NCBI RefSeq assembly: GCF_017652985.1
Contig: NZ_JAGGDJ010000012.1
Span: 62,001-126,000, forward strand
Origin: Paenibacillus artemisiicola
GTDB taxonomy: Bacteria > Bacillota > Bacilli > Paenibacillales > Paenibacillaceae
DNA: 64,000 nucleotides
Direction of reading: 5' to 3'
The stretch's first letter is position 1, and each line of letters opens with the position of its first letter. This document shows, in pieces, positions 23,185 through 32,550 of this stretch. The translations under genes and the position numbers were made by a program. The notes beneath the pieces are model-generated. The model did no database searches, was not told the origin of the DNA, and saw nothing but the letters and a program-made list of their open reading frames with translations.

Positions 23185-25824
23185 CTATTCCACAATGGGG
23201 CGCTGCAGGTTCTTTCTGGTTTGCTGCGCTGTCATCGTGTTTTTCTTTACGACTTGATTCGTATCCTTAGTTACCTTCGCCGTTTGCTTCCCTACCTTTG
23301 CCCGCTGCATGACCTCGAGCTCTTGGTTTAGATGGGATAGGTTGGTGGATACTTCAGGCGTTACGCGCTGCTTTAACGTCGAGAACACGTGGACGTTCGT
23401 CTCGGCTTTCAGTTCAAGCCGATCTCCCACTTCCATACGCGCGGTTTTCGACAGCTTCTCTTGCGCGGCGTCCATGGACTTCTTCAGTTCGCTAGGAAGC
23501 TTCACCTGGCTCATATCGAGCTTGTTTTGCACCACCGGAATGGTCGTTAGCGCGATCGGAGCCTCACGCCTGGATGTCGCTGTAGGCAGTGCTGGGGCGT
23601 TTCTCAAAACAGACGCTGTGCTACTCGGAGCAGGATTACGAATCGGTGCAACGGGTCGATGCACCTCCTCAACGGTTCCGGTTGCCTTCCGGAATGCCTC
23701 ATTCGCTCGAAGCAAATCGTCCTTTTTCTTTCCGAACTCCGGCATCGATTCAAATCGCGAGGCATACGAAATCCGGCCTTTGCGCGTTGTCATCACCTGG
23801 TTGATTTGATTCGTGCTCGTTAATCCCGCTTCCATGAAACGCTCGTCCATCTTCTTTACAAAATCGGAGTGTTTGACGGACTCGCCCAAGGCTGCCGATG
23901 TGTCAATCGCCGTTTTATACTCCACTTTATATCGCTGGAACAGCTCCACCATGACGAAATCGTTCACGCTGGTCTCCAGTTTCCGGTTCTGATTCAGCGT
24001 ACCGGCCCGCTGCAGCTGACCCACGACCGCTTTCGGGCGGTTGACCATGAAGGTGGATGCCTGTCGTATCGCGTTTTCGTTGGCATACATCGTCGCCGCC
24101 ACTTGCTGGTCGTTCATTTCCTCGGAAATGCCCTGCGAGAGAATGGCTTGGCGGACGTCTCCCCCATCTTTTTGAACCGCGAACAGTCTTCCTTTCTCCT
24201 CCTTCCACTCTTTGTCCATCCCACGGAAAGGATTCTTCGTATTGGTCCGGAGGTTTGTGTTGACGCTCGATACAAACGGCGTATATTGCACGGGCTGCCC
24301 CGTCTCTGCGGCGATCTGCTCGGCGGCTTCTTTTTGTCTTTGGTAGCGCAGCTGCATGCTCGCCGTTGTCGCGTCGTTCAGGTTCTCGTTCGACTTGGAC
24401 AGGGCACTCGGATTAAACGAGCTCGGAACCCCTTCAGTCTCCTGCTTATTGAACATGCCGCTTACTTTCGAAAGGCCTTTGTTATACAGGGAGCGGGTTA
24501 CATTACGCTGAACCGCATCGACCATCGTAGATTTTGCTTTTGCCGGCATTGGGATATGGCCGGCGGCTTTGGAGAAGACGGATCCTAGTTCGTCCTTGTA
24601 TTTGAAGACGACAAAGATGACAACGGACTCGAGCAACATGCCCGCGAACCATCCCGCTTTCGCCTTAACGGCCACCAGGTTATAAACCATATGCCCGACC
24701 ACTAAGGATAAATCAAGGAAGAACATGGTGAACACGCACATGAGCATAAGGCCAATTAGCTTGAGAAATTGAGACCGGACCACAGACAGCCCCGCTTCCC
24801 TCCCGGGCAACAGGGAAGCGAGCAGTGTGACCGCCATGACCATGGCGTGAATCAGCAATTTTAGTCGAACATAGATCGTGGCTAGCGACCAAAAGCTTAA
24901 TAGGCCGATAATGATGGAGCCGAATACCGCATTACATAATAGGACGATCATCTGTTCGTCTGAACGCACATCGTTAACCGCAGGAAAGTCGGATTCCGCT
25001 GCTTTTAAGGCCACGTCTCGATCGTCTGACCATGGCTGCGACCTCAGCACCTTATCGACTTCCGTCGTATGCGTCTCGTAGGCTGTCGCGTCGTCGAATT
25101 GCAGCATGCCATACGGCTTCATGACGAGCTCCATCCAGATTTGTTCACTAATCGCTTCGACGCCTGTCGTGGTGGACGAGCTCAATCCGCCTGGTTTGGC
25201 CAGCCCGGCATACATCGACGCGGCCACCTCGTTGCCCGTGTCATTCAAGAACGTGAGGAAGGTCCCTGCCTGTGTAAAGAAGGCGAATGCGACGACAAGG
25301 GCAATGAGAAAGGAGATCATGGTCTGTAGAGAATCCAGAAACCTGAATCGGACGATTTGCCAGAGCACGGCAAGCAGCGTAATGGATGCAAAGACGCCAA
25401 ACATCCCGCTCCAAAGGCCATTGCCGAGGGTGCCATAACGGATGCCGGAGATATTTTGAATAATTTCCTCTGCACCGTCGATAAGGCTATTCATGTAGGA
25501 AAAGGTAAACGCTTCTCGAGCAATAAAGTTGAAGAAGCGGGTGATTTGAACCCCGATTAAGAAGCCCCCAGACAGCATCTGATCGTAAATGCGACTTACA
25601 CTATCATTAGCCTTCGCGCCGATCTGCCAGAAATGCCGCTCGGGGGAAACCGTTTGAAACGAATAATGGGAGGAAGGATACGTGTTGTATAACGTGTTCG
25701 TCGATGTATCTTTTGGAATCATCTCATCCATCGCATCCGCGGACACGACCGTTGCGGATACCACGAAAGCAAGGAGAAGCGTTAGGACGATGCTAAAGAT
25801 AAAGCGCGAACGGAGGTTAATCAT
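23185..25824 (-). CDS. VirB6/TrbL-like polytopic membrane protein
   Basis: 879 residues if started at the ATG at 25824 (MINLRSRFIFSIVLTLLLAF), which gives a clean signal peptide ending near VVSADA and overlaps the VirB4 stop by eight bases; an ATG at 25857 after GGGAGGGGAGG is an alternative. Several membrane helices follow between ~140 and 420 (LIALVVAFAFFTQAGTFLTF, LLCNAVFGSIIIGLLSFWSL, and others), then ~450 mostly soluble, charged residues. This layout is that of the VirB6-type channel components of Gram-positive type IV systems (TcpH/PrgH-like). It lies between virB4 and the hydrolase gene. Confidence 0.8.
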   Translation of the reverse strand: MINLRSRFIFSIVLTLLLAFVVSATVVSADAMDEMIPKDTSTNTLYNTYPSSHYSFQTVSPERHFWQIGAKANDSVSRIYDQMLSGGFLIGVQITRFFNFIAREAFTFSYMNSLIDGAEEIIQNISGIRYGTLGNGLWSGMFGVFASITLLAVLWQIVRFRFLDSLQTMISFLIALVVAFAFFTQAGTFLTFLNDTGNEVAASMYAGLAKPGGLSSSTTTGVEAISEQIWMELVMKPYGMLQFDDATAYETHTTEVDKVLRSQPWSDDRDVALKAAESDFPAVNDVRSDEQMIVLLCNAVFGSIIIGLLSFWSLATIYVRLKLLIHAMVMAVTLLASLLPGREAGLSVVRSQFLKLIGLMLMCVFTMFFLDLSLVVGHMVYNLVAVKAKAGWFAGMLLESVVIFVVFKYKDELGSVFSKAAGHIPMPAKAKSTMVDAVQRNVTRSLYNKGLSKVSGMFNKQETEGVPSSFNPSALSKSNENLNDATTASMQLRYQRQKEAAEQIAAETGQPVQYTPFVSSVNTNLRTNTKNPFRGMDKEWKEEKGRLFAVQKDGGDVRQAILSQGISEEMNDQQVAATMYANENAIRQASTFMVNRPKAVVGQLQRAGTLNQNRKLETSVNDFVMVELFQRYKVEYKTAIDTSAALGESVKHSDFVKKMDERFMEAGLTSTNQINQVMTTRKGRISYASRFESMPEFGKKKDDLLRANEAFRKATGTVEEVHRPVAPIRNPAPSSTASVLRNAPALPTATSRREAPIALTTIPVVQNKLDMSQVKLPSELKKSMDAAQEKLSKTARMEVGDRLELKAETNVHVFSTLKQRVTPEVSTNLSHLNQELEVMQRAKVGKQTAKVTKDTNQVVKKNTMTAQQTRKNLQRPIVE

Positions 25825-28465
25825 CCGAATCCTCGGCATCTGCATCATCGAGATCATGCGGATCCTCCCCTCCCGCTTCCGCCTGATACTGCGCAAATCG
25901 CGCTAGGATGGAAAATTCATGTTCCTCTTCAGGCACCTCTTCTCCCTCCGCTGTTTCAGGCGGTCTCGTATCGAAACAATCGAAAAGATGCTGAAACACC
26001 ACATCGACCGAAAGCACGCCAACTCGGCCATAGATGTCCTGCATGAGACATTGCCCATTCTCTAGGTTTCGAATCAAATCAATGTTATCCTGCGTGCGTT
26101 CTAAGCCGAAATAGGCTAACGTGTTGTTTATTTTCTCCCTGTCTTGATCTCGGAAGGCAAATTTCATGCCGATATTCCCGGCGAGGTCACCGGCCATATC
26201 GGTCGCATTTTGCGTTGCAATGCCAAGTCCACCATTCAAGGAGCGTCCCGTCCGGATGACGCGGTTCGCCATTTCCTTGCCTATTTGCGTGGCTAGAATA
26301 GCCCAGGCTTCGTCCATATTGGCAAGCGTGAAGACACCTCGGTCGAAGTAGATAAAGGAATCCATGAAACTACCAATCGAGTACATGGTTGCAATCGACA
26401 TCTTCTCGATTAAGGAATAGTTGGCCGGCGGTTTCTCGACGGGCGGCATCTTCAAGTTCTGAACCTGGAGAATATTCATGGCGAAATCCATGTTAATCGA
26501 TTTATGGTCCCCCTTGCCGAAGAGCAGCTTTGCGAATGACAAATCTGCAAAGCTATGCAGAACCTCCGCAATGACTGCTGCCTCATGGCGCGTCTCGCCC
26601 ATTGTACGGAGGACGTCAATACACTTGGTGAGATAGGGCTTAGGCTCAGAGGCGACGCGCATGACTGACTGGGAAATGTAACTGTATCCGATCGTGTCCG
26701 TCTTGACCGAACTGAGATAGGCCAGGATGTCCATGGCGGCTTCCTTAGCGTCTTCAATGTTCTTCAGCATGACGAACGGATCGAGCTTACCGACATCCTC
26801 TGGTGCCGATGAAAGGGTGGCGACTTGAATATGACCTTTGAGTTCGGGCAGCATGTCCGGCCAATGCGATCGTTCGCCTTTTGGATCGAACATCAAGGTC
26901 TTGCCGCCGTTAATCGTGTTTTGATAGCCAAGCAAGTTTAAGAGTACCGATTTACCACCGCCCAATGTACCTGTAATGCTAAACGAAGGCGAGCGGTTAA
27001 TCTGACTGGCATGACGGAGATCCACATAGACCGGATTTTGGTTCGATCCGGTTGTGCCAATATAAAGCCCTTTCCCGTCTCCCAAGCTTTGAGTGGCCCC
27101 AATCATGCCGGCAGCAAGCGTCTCAGGCGGTATCCGCTGAATATAATCGGATACGTAACGGGGAGAGCCCGGGATAAAGTCGTTGAATAAGAGCCACTGG
27201 TCGCCGGCAGGCAATTCAATTTGAATGTTTCCCATATCGCGGAAGTGGTCCTGAAAAATCTTCACGTTACTTTTCAGCATATTGAGGTCGGCATGGTATA
27301 GCCCAAACGAGACATGCGTAACGAACGTCGGGTTCTTTCGCTTCTTGTACTCATCTTCTAAGTACAACGCCTTTTCTTGCTTTTCCTGAAGATCGAGCGG
27401 AACCTGAGCATGGGCTTCGTTGATATTCTTGACCTGGTTATCGATATCCATTTTCTTGCGACTGAGCTTCTTGATGGCATCCCTGGACTCTAGGACGTCG
27501 ACTTTAATACTCATTTGAACCGGAAACGGTAAGGTTGCGGCGCTGTACAGCCATTCGCTGCCAGGGTGGTCCATATTGTCCGGAAGATCTGAGAGGGCAA
27601 GGTACGCATGATGAATTTTCTTGTCCTCTCCATCATGTGGCTGGGTTATCGTAACCCGGCGTGCACGGCTGGTATCGATGTCACCTTCGGTGAGCGTAAG
27701 GACTTGGCGGGGATCGTATAGGAAGGTTTTAAGTCCGCCTCGCAGCCCTTTTGTCTTCTTCGGACTCCAGCCATCGATGTCGGATGAACGAAGGGTAGGC
27801 TCCGCGATCCCCCACCAGAAATTTCGCTTAATCAACCATTCGATTTTTTCGTGGTCGACCCGCTCGACTTTCAGTTTTCGCGAGAGACGATCAAAGATTT
27901 GCCTCTCTTTGATGGTGTAGGCTTGCCACTCGTGTTCAAAAACCTCTGGTTCATTGAGGCCAGTAAAATGTTCAATCGTTCGCTTCGGATGTAAAAAAAG
28001 TTTCTTCACTTCGCTTGCAATGGTCCCCAGTTGATCCACGAGGTCCTTCGCTTCATTCTTGGGGAGGTAAACGGCAATAAAGGCACGGTAATCCGCATTA
28101 TTGGTTCCGGATACCGCGTTATATCGTTCGTTTAAATAACTGTCCAGGGTGTTAATGAATTTTTTGCTCCAATTTCTTAATGGGCCTTGAAGCCGTTCTT
28201 TGAGGCGGCTGTGGTGTTCGGTTATGTCATGGGTGCGAGGCAGCCAAAGAATATGAAAACGATCGGTGAGCAGCGTTAGAAATGAGGTATGCGCAATCAG
28301 TTTATCAATTTTTTGCTGATCACTTAGGTGATCATAAACGAATGTATCAATTTCATAGATGGCCCATACGGATTTATCGTGATTAAAGATGAGATTCCCC
28401 TCAAAGTAGCCAATCGGGAATTCGATTTTCACCTTGCTGACTTTCTTTTTAACGGTTATCGCCAA
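25817..28465 (-). CDS. virB4: VirB4-type conjugation ATPase
   Basis: 882 residues, TTG start at 28465 seven bases after AGGAGG. The N-terminal ~450 residues are the VirB4 N-domain (NHDKSVWAIYEIDTFVYDHL). The ATPase follows with Walker A SITGTLGGGKSVLLNLLGYQ near residue 500, the FDPKGE motif, Walker B TLANMDEAWAILATQIGKEM near 715, and RTGRSLNGGLGIATQNATDM after it. It energises substrate transfer or machine assembly at the inner face of the membrane. The tail is acidic (DDADAEDSDD). It is the most diagnostic gene of the transfer operon. Confidence 0.95.
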   Translation of the reverse strand: MAITVKKKVSKVKIEFPIGYFEGNLIFNHDKSVWAIYEIDTFVYDHLSDQQKIDKLIAHTSFLTLLTDRFHILWLPRTHDITEHHSRLKERLQGPLRNWSKKFINTLDSYLNERYNAVSGTNNADYRAFIAVYLPKNEAKDLVDQLGTIASEVKKLFLHPKRTIEHFTGLNEPEVFEHEWQAYTIKERQIFDRLSRKLKVERVDHEKIEWLIKRNFWWGIAEPTLRSSDIDGWSPKKTKGLRGGLKTFLYDPRQVLTLTEGDIDTSRARRVTITQPHDGEDKKIHHAYLALSDLPDNMDHPGSEWLYSAATLPFPVQMSIKVDVLESRDAIKKLSRKKMDIDNQVKNINEAHAQVPLDLQEKQEKALYLEDEYKKRKNPTFVTHVSFGLYHADLNMLKSNVKIFQDHFRDMGNIQIELPAGDQWLLFNDFIPGSPRYVSDYIQRIPPETLAAGMIGATQSLGDGKGLYIGTTGSNQNPVYVDLRHASQINRSPSFSITGTLGGGKSVLLNLLGYQNTINGGKTLMFDPKGERSHWPDMLPELKGHIQVATLSSAPEDVGKLDPFVMLKNIEDAKEAAMDILAYLSSVKTDTIGYSYISQSVMRVASEPKPYLTKCIDVLRTMGETRHEAAVIAEVLHSFADLSFAKLLFGKGDHKSINMDFAMNILQVQNLKMPPVEKPPANYSLIEKMSIATMYSIGSFMDSFIYFDRGVFTLANMDEAWAILATQIGKEMANRVIRTGRSLNGGLGIATQNATDMAGDLAGNIGMKFAFRDQDREKINNTLAYFGLERTQDNIDLIRNLENGQCLMQDIYGRVGVLSVDVVFQHLFDCFDTRPPETAEGEEVPEEEHEFSILARFAQYQAEAGGEDPHDLDDADAEDSDD

Positions 28466-28497
28466 TGTCCAAACCTCCTAGTAAAAAGAGGAGCGCG

Positions 28498-28902
28498 CTA
28501 AGCACGCTCCCTCTCCTTGCGATACACAACCTTGCTTCCATACGTATAACGCTTTAAGTGCTCGAATTTCCGGTACCGATGGAGCCGCTTAGGGCGCATC
28601 CAGTAGAAGATCATTCCCAGCAGCCATTTGTGTGGTGCCTTTCCATCCAGCTTCTGCTTTGCGATGAGCCAGGTGGCTCCGATTGGGAACAGAATATGGT
28701 TGTACGCAAATGGCAGAAAGAAGAAGATGGTTTTTCCAAGCATCCAGAAAATGAACTCGCATACGAAGAAGATACCGACGACCTTCAGATTGGCCGGAAT
28801 CGGCAGCTTCTTCCCTTCTAACGCGTAAATGACAAAATCAAGGTTCCAAATCCGCGTATAATTTGACACGGTGACACGGGGCGTTTCGTTCTTCTCGGTC
28901 AT
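28498..28902 (-). CDS. tcpE: TcpE-family conjugal transfer membrane protein
   Basis: 134 residues, ATG at 28902 overlapping the downstream end of the previous gene's spacing (3 bases after its stop). The TcpE pattern is seen: SNYTRIWNLDFVIYALEGKK LPIP, two adjacent membrane helices near 42-78 (VVGIFFVCEFIFWMLGKTIF, then NHILFPIGATWLIAK), then LDGKAPHKWLLGMIFYWMRP. TcpE/VirB3-like proteins recruit VirB4 to the membrane. The order tcpD-tcpE-virB4 is the usual one. Confidence 0.85.
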   Translation of the reverse strand: MTEKNETPRVTVSNYTRIWNLDFVIYALEGKKLPIPANLKVVGIFFVCEFIFWMLGKTIFFFLPFAYNHILFPIGATWLIAKQKLDGKAPHKWLLGMIFYWMRPKRLHRYRKFEHLKRYTYGSKVVYRKERERA

Positions 28903-28905
28903 GGC

Positions 28906-29208
28906 TTAAGCGATGAAGGCGTTGTAGAGTTTTGTAGCGATATTCCCTACCCAGGTCCAGTTCATAAAAACAGCTACAACCAATGCGATGGCAAATGCGC
29001 TAATCATCTTGAACCAGTCACGGCTAATCAGGAAAAAGACCGCAATAATGCCGAGAACAGCCGGAATTAAGGCGTTAACGTTCGTGGTAATGGAACGCCC
29101 CAGCTTTTCTCCCGGCGTTTCAGCAAATGCTACAGGAGCAATAATGACAAAAATCGTTAAGGAAAGCACGACAATACGGAGAGCTAATTGTGCTTTAGTG
29201 GGTTTCAT
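28906..29208 (-). CDS. tcpD: TcpD-like small membrane protein
   Basis: 100 residues, ATG at 29208 after GGGAGAT. A signal-like first helix (residues 9-29, LRIVVLSLTIFVIIAPVAFA) is followed by two further helices (LIPAVLGIIAVFFLISR and MISAFAIALVVAVFMNWTWV). Size, topology and position before tcpE match TcpD-family (VirB2-like) proteins of Gram-positive transfer systems. It is the first gene behind the shared AT-rich element at 29239-29272. Confidence 0.75.
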   Translation of the reverse strand: MKPTKAQLALRIVVLSLTIFVIIAPVAFAETPGEKLGRSITTNVNALIPAVLGIIAVFFLISRDWFKMISAFAIALVVAVFMNWTWVGNIATKLYNAFIA

Positions 29209-29238
29209 TCTTTTGGATCTCCCTTCGATTCATCAATA

Positions 29239-29272
29239 CATATTAATCAATATACTAATATACAACTATTCG
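29239..29272 (-). promoter_or_regulatory. Shared AT-rich element, site a
   Basis: Read leftward: ATAGTTGTATATTAGTATAT then TGATTAATATG. It lies ~35 bases before the tcpD start and overlaps the tcpC stop codon. Closely similar sequence occurs at 30864, 37421, 40271, 43108, 45633 and 54396. Confidence 0.65.
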
Positions 29273-30396
29273 TCTGTTGTTGGTCCATCTAGGTTGTCAC
29301 TGGATGCATCATCCCGATCTTCAGAAGCGAGAGGATCCTTCTCGGCGGTATGACTTAGCGAATCTGTTGTAGGCGTGATGCCATCTGAGAGCACATACAA
29401 GCGGCCCTCTTGTTGAACAACCTCAAGGTTCCAGGAGTTAGCGAAAGGTTCACCCATATCGCTATTTACCAGAACAATCACCTCGATTCGGTACTTTGTC
29501 AGCTCGGCTAGCCCAGACGGTAGCTCATACACAGACAGCTTATCGAGGCTTTGATACGTGAATTCGGACTTTTTCATTTCATTTGGCGCTTTGACACTGT
29601 CCGAGTAGAAGTAACGAAGCTGGCCCGCATTCCCTTCATACCATGACCGTAAGTAACTATCAGCGAGCTCCTTGCTTTTCACTACTAGCTCTTCGTTTCC
29701 GACTAGCTTTCCCATCGACGTGTCGTCTACCGTCTCCCCTCGTGGTTGTTCAGAAACGAATCGTGGGTAGGATTGTATGACGGGTCCTTCCTGCGCCAAC
29801 GTAACGGGGACAACCATGTACGTCTTCTTTTTCAAGATGGGCGGCATCACCGCTTTTCCTTGTGCATCGAGCAATTGATCCGGGAGTTGTTGAACGTCAC
29901 GCCAAACAACAACCGTCACATCCACATGATTTGCATCAAGTTGATGGGTGTCATATATTTCGGCGGAGGTGACTTTGCTTGAACCTTTAACGTCAAGACT
30001 ATTTAATCCCATAGCAGGATCAATCCCCTTAATAAAGCTGGCTAGTCGCGTTGTCCGGTCGTTAACGAATTTTGCATCCCAAGAGAAGTATTCCGTCGCG
30101 AAGTCAGCCGCAAAGCCCTTAACGGAATCCGAGATGACAGGTGTTGTGTTTCCTTCAACGATTGTCTGATTAACTGTCCGGTTACCTTGCGCAAAAGCGA
30201 TAGCACCTTTCAAGAGCAGTAGGCTTGCGAATACCCAAAAGAACATACGTAAAACTTTCTTACCGGCCATTGCTTTTGGCGCTCGCGGCCTATTTGATTT
30301 GTCTTTCTTCGGTTTAAGTTGTTTCTTTTTCTTGAGTTCTTGTTTCTCCTCCGATAAATCGTCATCGGTCGTATTCTTTTTCTTTAATAACGGCAA
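29266..30396 (-). CDS. tcpC: TcpC/VirB8-like conjugal transfer protein
   Basis: 376 residues, TTG start at 30396 after AGGTGATAAAGG. A long lysine-rich cytoplasmic head (KQELKKKKQLKPKKDKSNRP) precedes one membrane helix (~48-68, VLRMFFWVFASLLLLKGAIA). Two NTF2-like extracellular domains follow (~85-215 and ~235-350; FSWDAKFVNDRTTRLASFIK, and ADSYLRSWYEGNAGQLRYFY), as in TcpC, the VirB8 equivalent. It organises the channel at the cell surface. The acidic C-terminal tail is unusual but plausible. Confidence 0.85.
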   Translation of the reverse strand: MPLLKKKNTTDDDLSEEKQELKKKKQLKPKKDKSNRPRAPKAMAGKKVLRMFFWVFASLLLLKGAIAFAQGNRTVNQTIVEGNTTPVISDSVKGFAADFATEYFSWDAKFVNDRTTRLASFIKGIDPAMGLNSLDVKGSSKVTSAEIYDTHQLDANHVDVTVVVWRDVQQLPDQLLDAQGKAVMPPILKKKTYMVVPVTLAQEGPVIQSYPRFVSEQPRGETVDDTSMGKLVGNEELVVKSKELADSYLRSWYEGNAGQLRYFYSDSVKAPNEMKKSEFTYQSLDKLSVYELPSGLAELTKYRIEVIVLVNSDMGEPFANSWNLEVVQQEGRLYVLSDGITPTTDSLSHTAEKDPLASEDRDDASSDNLDGPTTDE

Positions 30397-30411
30397 ACCT
30401 TTATCACCTAC

Positions 30412-30804
30412 CTAGTGTGTTTTGCGTTTGCTCTTGCTCGCGCTATTACCGTTGATGAGGACGCCTACAACCATTACTCCCACGAGAATTAATATGATTG
30501 CATATTTAGCATCAAACTCCATCAACCAGTTCCAATAATCCACCATTCGGCTCCAGACACCCGGTGCTTTGTCAACTACAGCATGGGATGCATCATCTAT
30601 GATTCCGGCAACGAACTGATGTGAACCGTCCATTTCTTTGGGGGTACCGTCCTCAGGAGCGGGCTTTGACGTTGTCACTGGTCTTTCAATTTCCGTGGAA
30701 TGTTGTTCATCCCTTGGTGCCGGATCCCGAATCATTAGCACCGCCATGATTAAGGCAAGTAACGCTCCAACACTTATGAAGACGACCTTCATGTTTTTAC
30801 GCAA
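30412..30804 (-). CDS. Two-helix membrane protein of the transfer operon
   Basis: 130 residues, TTG start at 30804 following GGAGGTGAGCGA. Helices at ~6-24 (MKVVFISVGALLALIMAVLM) and ~100-118 (YAIILILVGVMVVGVLI) flank a proline-rich extracellular loop (ERPVTTSKPAPEDGTPKEMD). No family was recognised. It is first in the operon behind the shared AT-rich element and 15 bases before tcpC, so a structural role in the secretion channel is likely. Confidence 0.7.
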   Translation of the reverse strand: MRKNMKVVFISVGALLALIMAVLMIRDPAPRDEQHSTEIERPVTTSKPAPEDGTPKEMDGSHQFVAGIIDDASHAVVDKAPGVWSRMVDYWNWLMEFDAKYAIILILVGVMVVGVLINGNSASKSKRKTH

Positions 30805-30863
30805 TCGCTCACCTCCTCTCAGAATAGAAATCAGCTTATTAGATGATCAATAATATAACATAT

Positions 30864-30890
30864 CACTATACTAATTAATATACGACTATT
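30864..30890 (-). promoter_or_regulatory. Shared AT-rich element, site b
   Basis: Read leftward: AATAGTCGTATATTAATTAG then TATAGTGAT, 60 bases before the operon's first start codon; very similar to site a in its first 15 bases. Confidence 0.65.
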
Positions 30891-30957
30891 GGTAAATTTG
30901 TAGGCTTAATAAATCCATAACCTTATTCTGTTACGTCTTCACTTTGTTTATATGCAC

Positions 30958-31953
30958 TTAACCATCCTTCCTCCCTGCCGCGGCGAATCGTTGCGATAAT
31001 ACATCGCCAATGGTGCGGCCAACGAATACTTGCGTATCGAATCCCTTAAATACCGTCTTTGCTGCCGCTCTAATGTTATTCAGACGAGCCTCATATCTCG
31101 CTTCTGGGACTATAAAGGCAATTATGCCGTTCTTTTGGATAAGGGGCGCATCCTTATAATGCATGACTTGCTTGTAGCGCTGCAGCTTGTTTTCAATCGA
31201 TACCTGCTGGTTCCTGGCGCTGACGAATGGAGATCGCTGCACGGGTTCTGTAGATCGGTCGAGTTCGATGTAGAACACTTGCTCGTCCAATCTAAAGACA
31301 GCATCTGGTCGCACCTCGATATAAAAGTCCTTGTTTCCCAAGATCGAAAGTGAGGGATACCAATCCCAATCGATAAATTGCTTCGCACCGATTTGCTCCA
31401 ACTGGTTGTATTTCAGTTCAAGATACACTTTGGCCAGCTCCCAGAAGTGTTCTTTCTTTGCCCGTTCTAGATCGAGCTCGAGTTTCGAGAGCTTGGACTC
31501 CTCTAATACGCCAATCCTCATCTCTACAAGTCTTAGTCCCCGGGTGGTCAAATAATACCAAGTCTCCCCTTTCACCCTTGTCCTAAGTTTAGGCGCTTTA
31601 TCTAGTTCATCGGGAAGTGCATTAGACTTTTCCAAAACACCCTTAGCGTAAAGATCAAAGAGTTTCCGTTGTGTTCGAAGTTTGGCTGATTTCAAACTTT
31701 TAGCATGCATCTCCTCCTGTTTATCTCTTGAGGATCTGGCATAATTCGGATCATCCACGGGGTTACTCCAGAAGTAGTGTTCAACAGCAACCGAGATTGG
31801 CATGCATCTGCAAATGTAGAGATCGATTAGGAACCGCCAATCTCTCGAACTTAATCGATCAACAACAGAACCAAACGACGATTCACCAGGCGTACGAACC
31901 TTTCGTTTCTTACCTTCTCCACTTGTAGGGACATGTTCCAGTTCTCCCTTCAA
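30958..31953 (-). CDS. Replication-relaxation family protein
   Basis: 331 residues, TTG start at 31953 after AAGGAGTGGAGG. The N-terminus has a winged-helix-like part (LSSRDWRFLIDLYICRCMPI) and the C-terminal half carries the PF13814-type nuclease-like signature VFRLDEQVFYIELDRSTEPV, followed by KLQRYKQVMHY and IAFIVPEARYEARLNNIRAA. This family is found on Gram-positive conjugative elements, often beside transfer genes, and is thought to act on DNA at the transfer or replication origin. A related protein is encoded at 44175. The region between it and the transfer operon holds site b. Confidence 0.75.
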   Translation of the reverse strand: MKGELEHVPTSGEGKKRKVRTPGESSFGSVVDRLSSRDWRFLIDLYICRCMPISVAVEHYFWSNPVDDPNYARSSRDKQEEMHAKSLKSAKLRTQRKLFDLYAKGVLEKSNALPDELDKAPKLRTRVKGETWYYLTTRGLRLVEMRIGVLEESKLSKLELDLERAKKEHFWELAKVYLELKYNQLEQIGAKQFIDWDWYPSLSILGNKDFYIEVRPDAVFRLDEQVFYIELDRSTEPVQRSPFVSARNQQVSIENKLQRYKQVMHYKDAPLIQKNGIIAFIVPEARYEARLNNIRAAAKTVFKGFDTQVFVGRTIGDVLSQRFAAAGRKDG

Positions 31954-32483
31954 AGGCCTCCACTCCTTTCGGATTCATGGCGACGGAAGTCATTTTCATA
32001 CCACAAACATTTCGTATTAGTCGTGATTTCATGACTCGGGTGAGTATTTGAGATAGCTACGTTTTTTAGAAGATCATTAAGATTAATGGCTGCAATGTTC
32101 TGCACGATAAAACCTTTATTGTGTAAGCAAGGACGAAACGCATTATTAAACACGGTGTAGACTCATTCTGATTGAGATATTGAAACACATTGGAACCTTA
32201 TAAAATTGTCAGATGGTTACAAAAATGAGCCCTCCTCTCTTACGGGTGGTAAGCCGCCTTGGATAAAGCTTGTATGGATATTCCAGATTCAGAAATTATC
32301 TTAATATAGGCTGCCTTGGTTCGGCAACGAATTAGCCGGAAAAGTGGAATTGTGGAATTATGACCGTGGATTATGAGCCTCAATGACGAAGCACAAGGAC
32401 CCAGGAGAGAAACAATTACTCAACTTATTAATACCGAATATAAATGACGTTATAATTCAGTTTTACCTTCATACTTATTTAGT
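31954..32483. other. parC: Region upstream of parM, possible centromere
   Basis: About 530 bases without a convincing gene. Short similar phrases such as GTGGAATT and GGATTATGAG recur near 32345-32385, but no regular repeat array was seen. In type II partition loci the centromere usually lies directly upstream of parM, so it may be here. Confidence 0.35.
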
Positions 32484-32512
32484 TTGACTCTGATTTAAAA
32501 AAGGAATACAAT
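32484..32512 (+). promoter_or_regulatory. parM promoter
   Basis: TTGACT (32484-32489), 17-base spacer, TACAAT (32507-32512), about 38 bases before the parM start. Confidence 0.7.
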
Positions 32513-32550
32513 TTTGACAGAATGATATTTTATCCTCGGGAGGAAATAGA

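Noticed and set aside
23869..24588. 239-residue open frame antisense to the VirB6-like gene
   Set aside because: No ribosome site, arginine/histidine-rich shadow composition, fully inside a well-supported gene.
31950..32153. 67-residue leftward open frame upstream of parM
   Set aside because: No ribosome site and no protein-like pattern; overlaps the start of the replication-relaxation gene.
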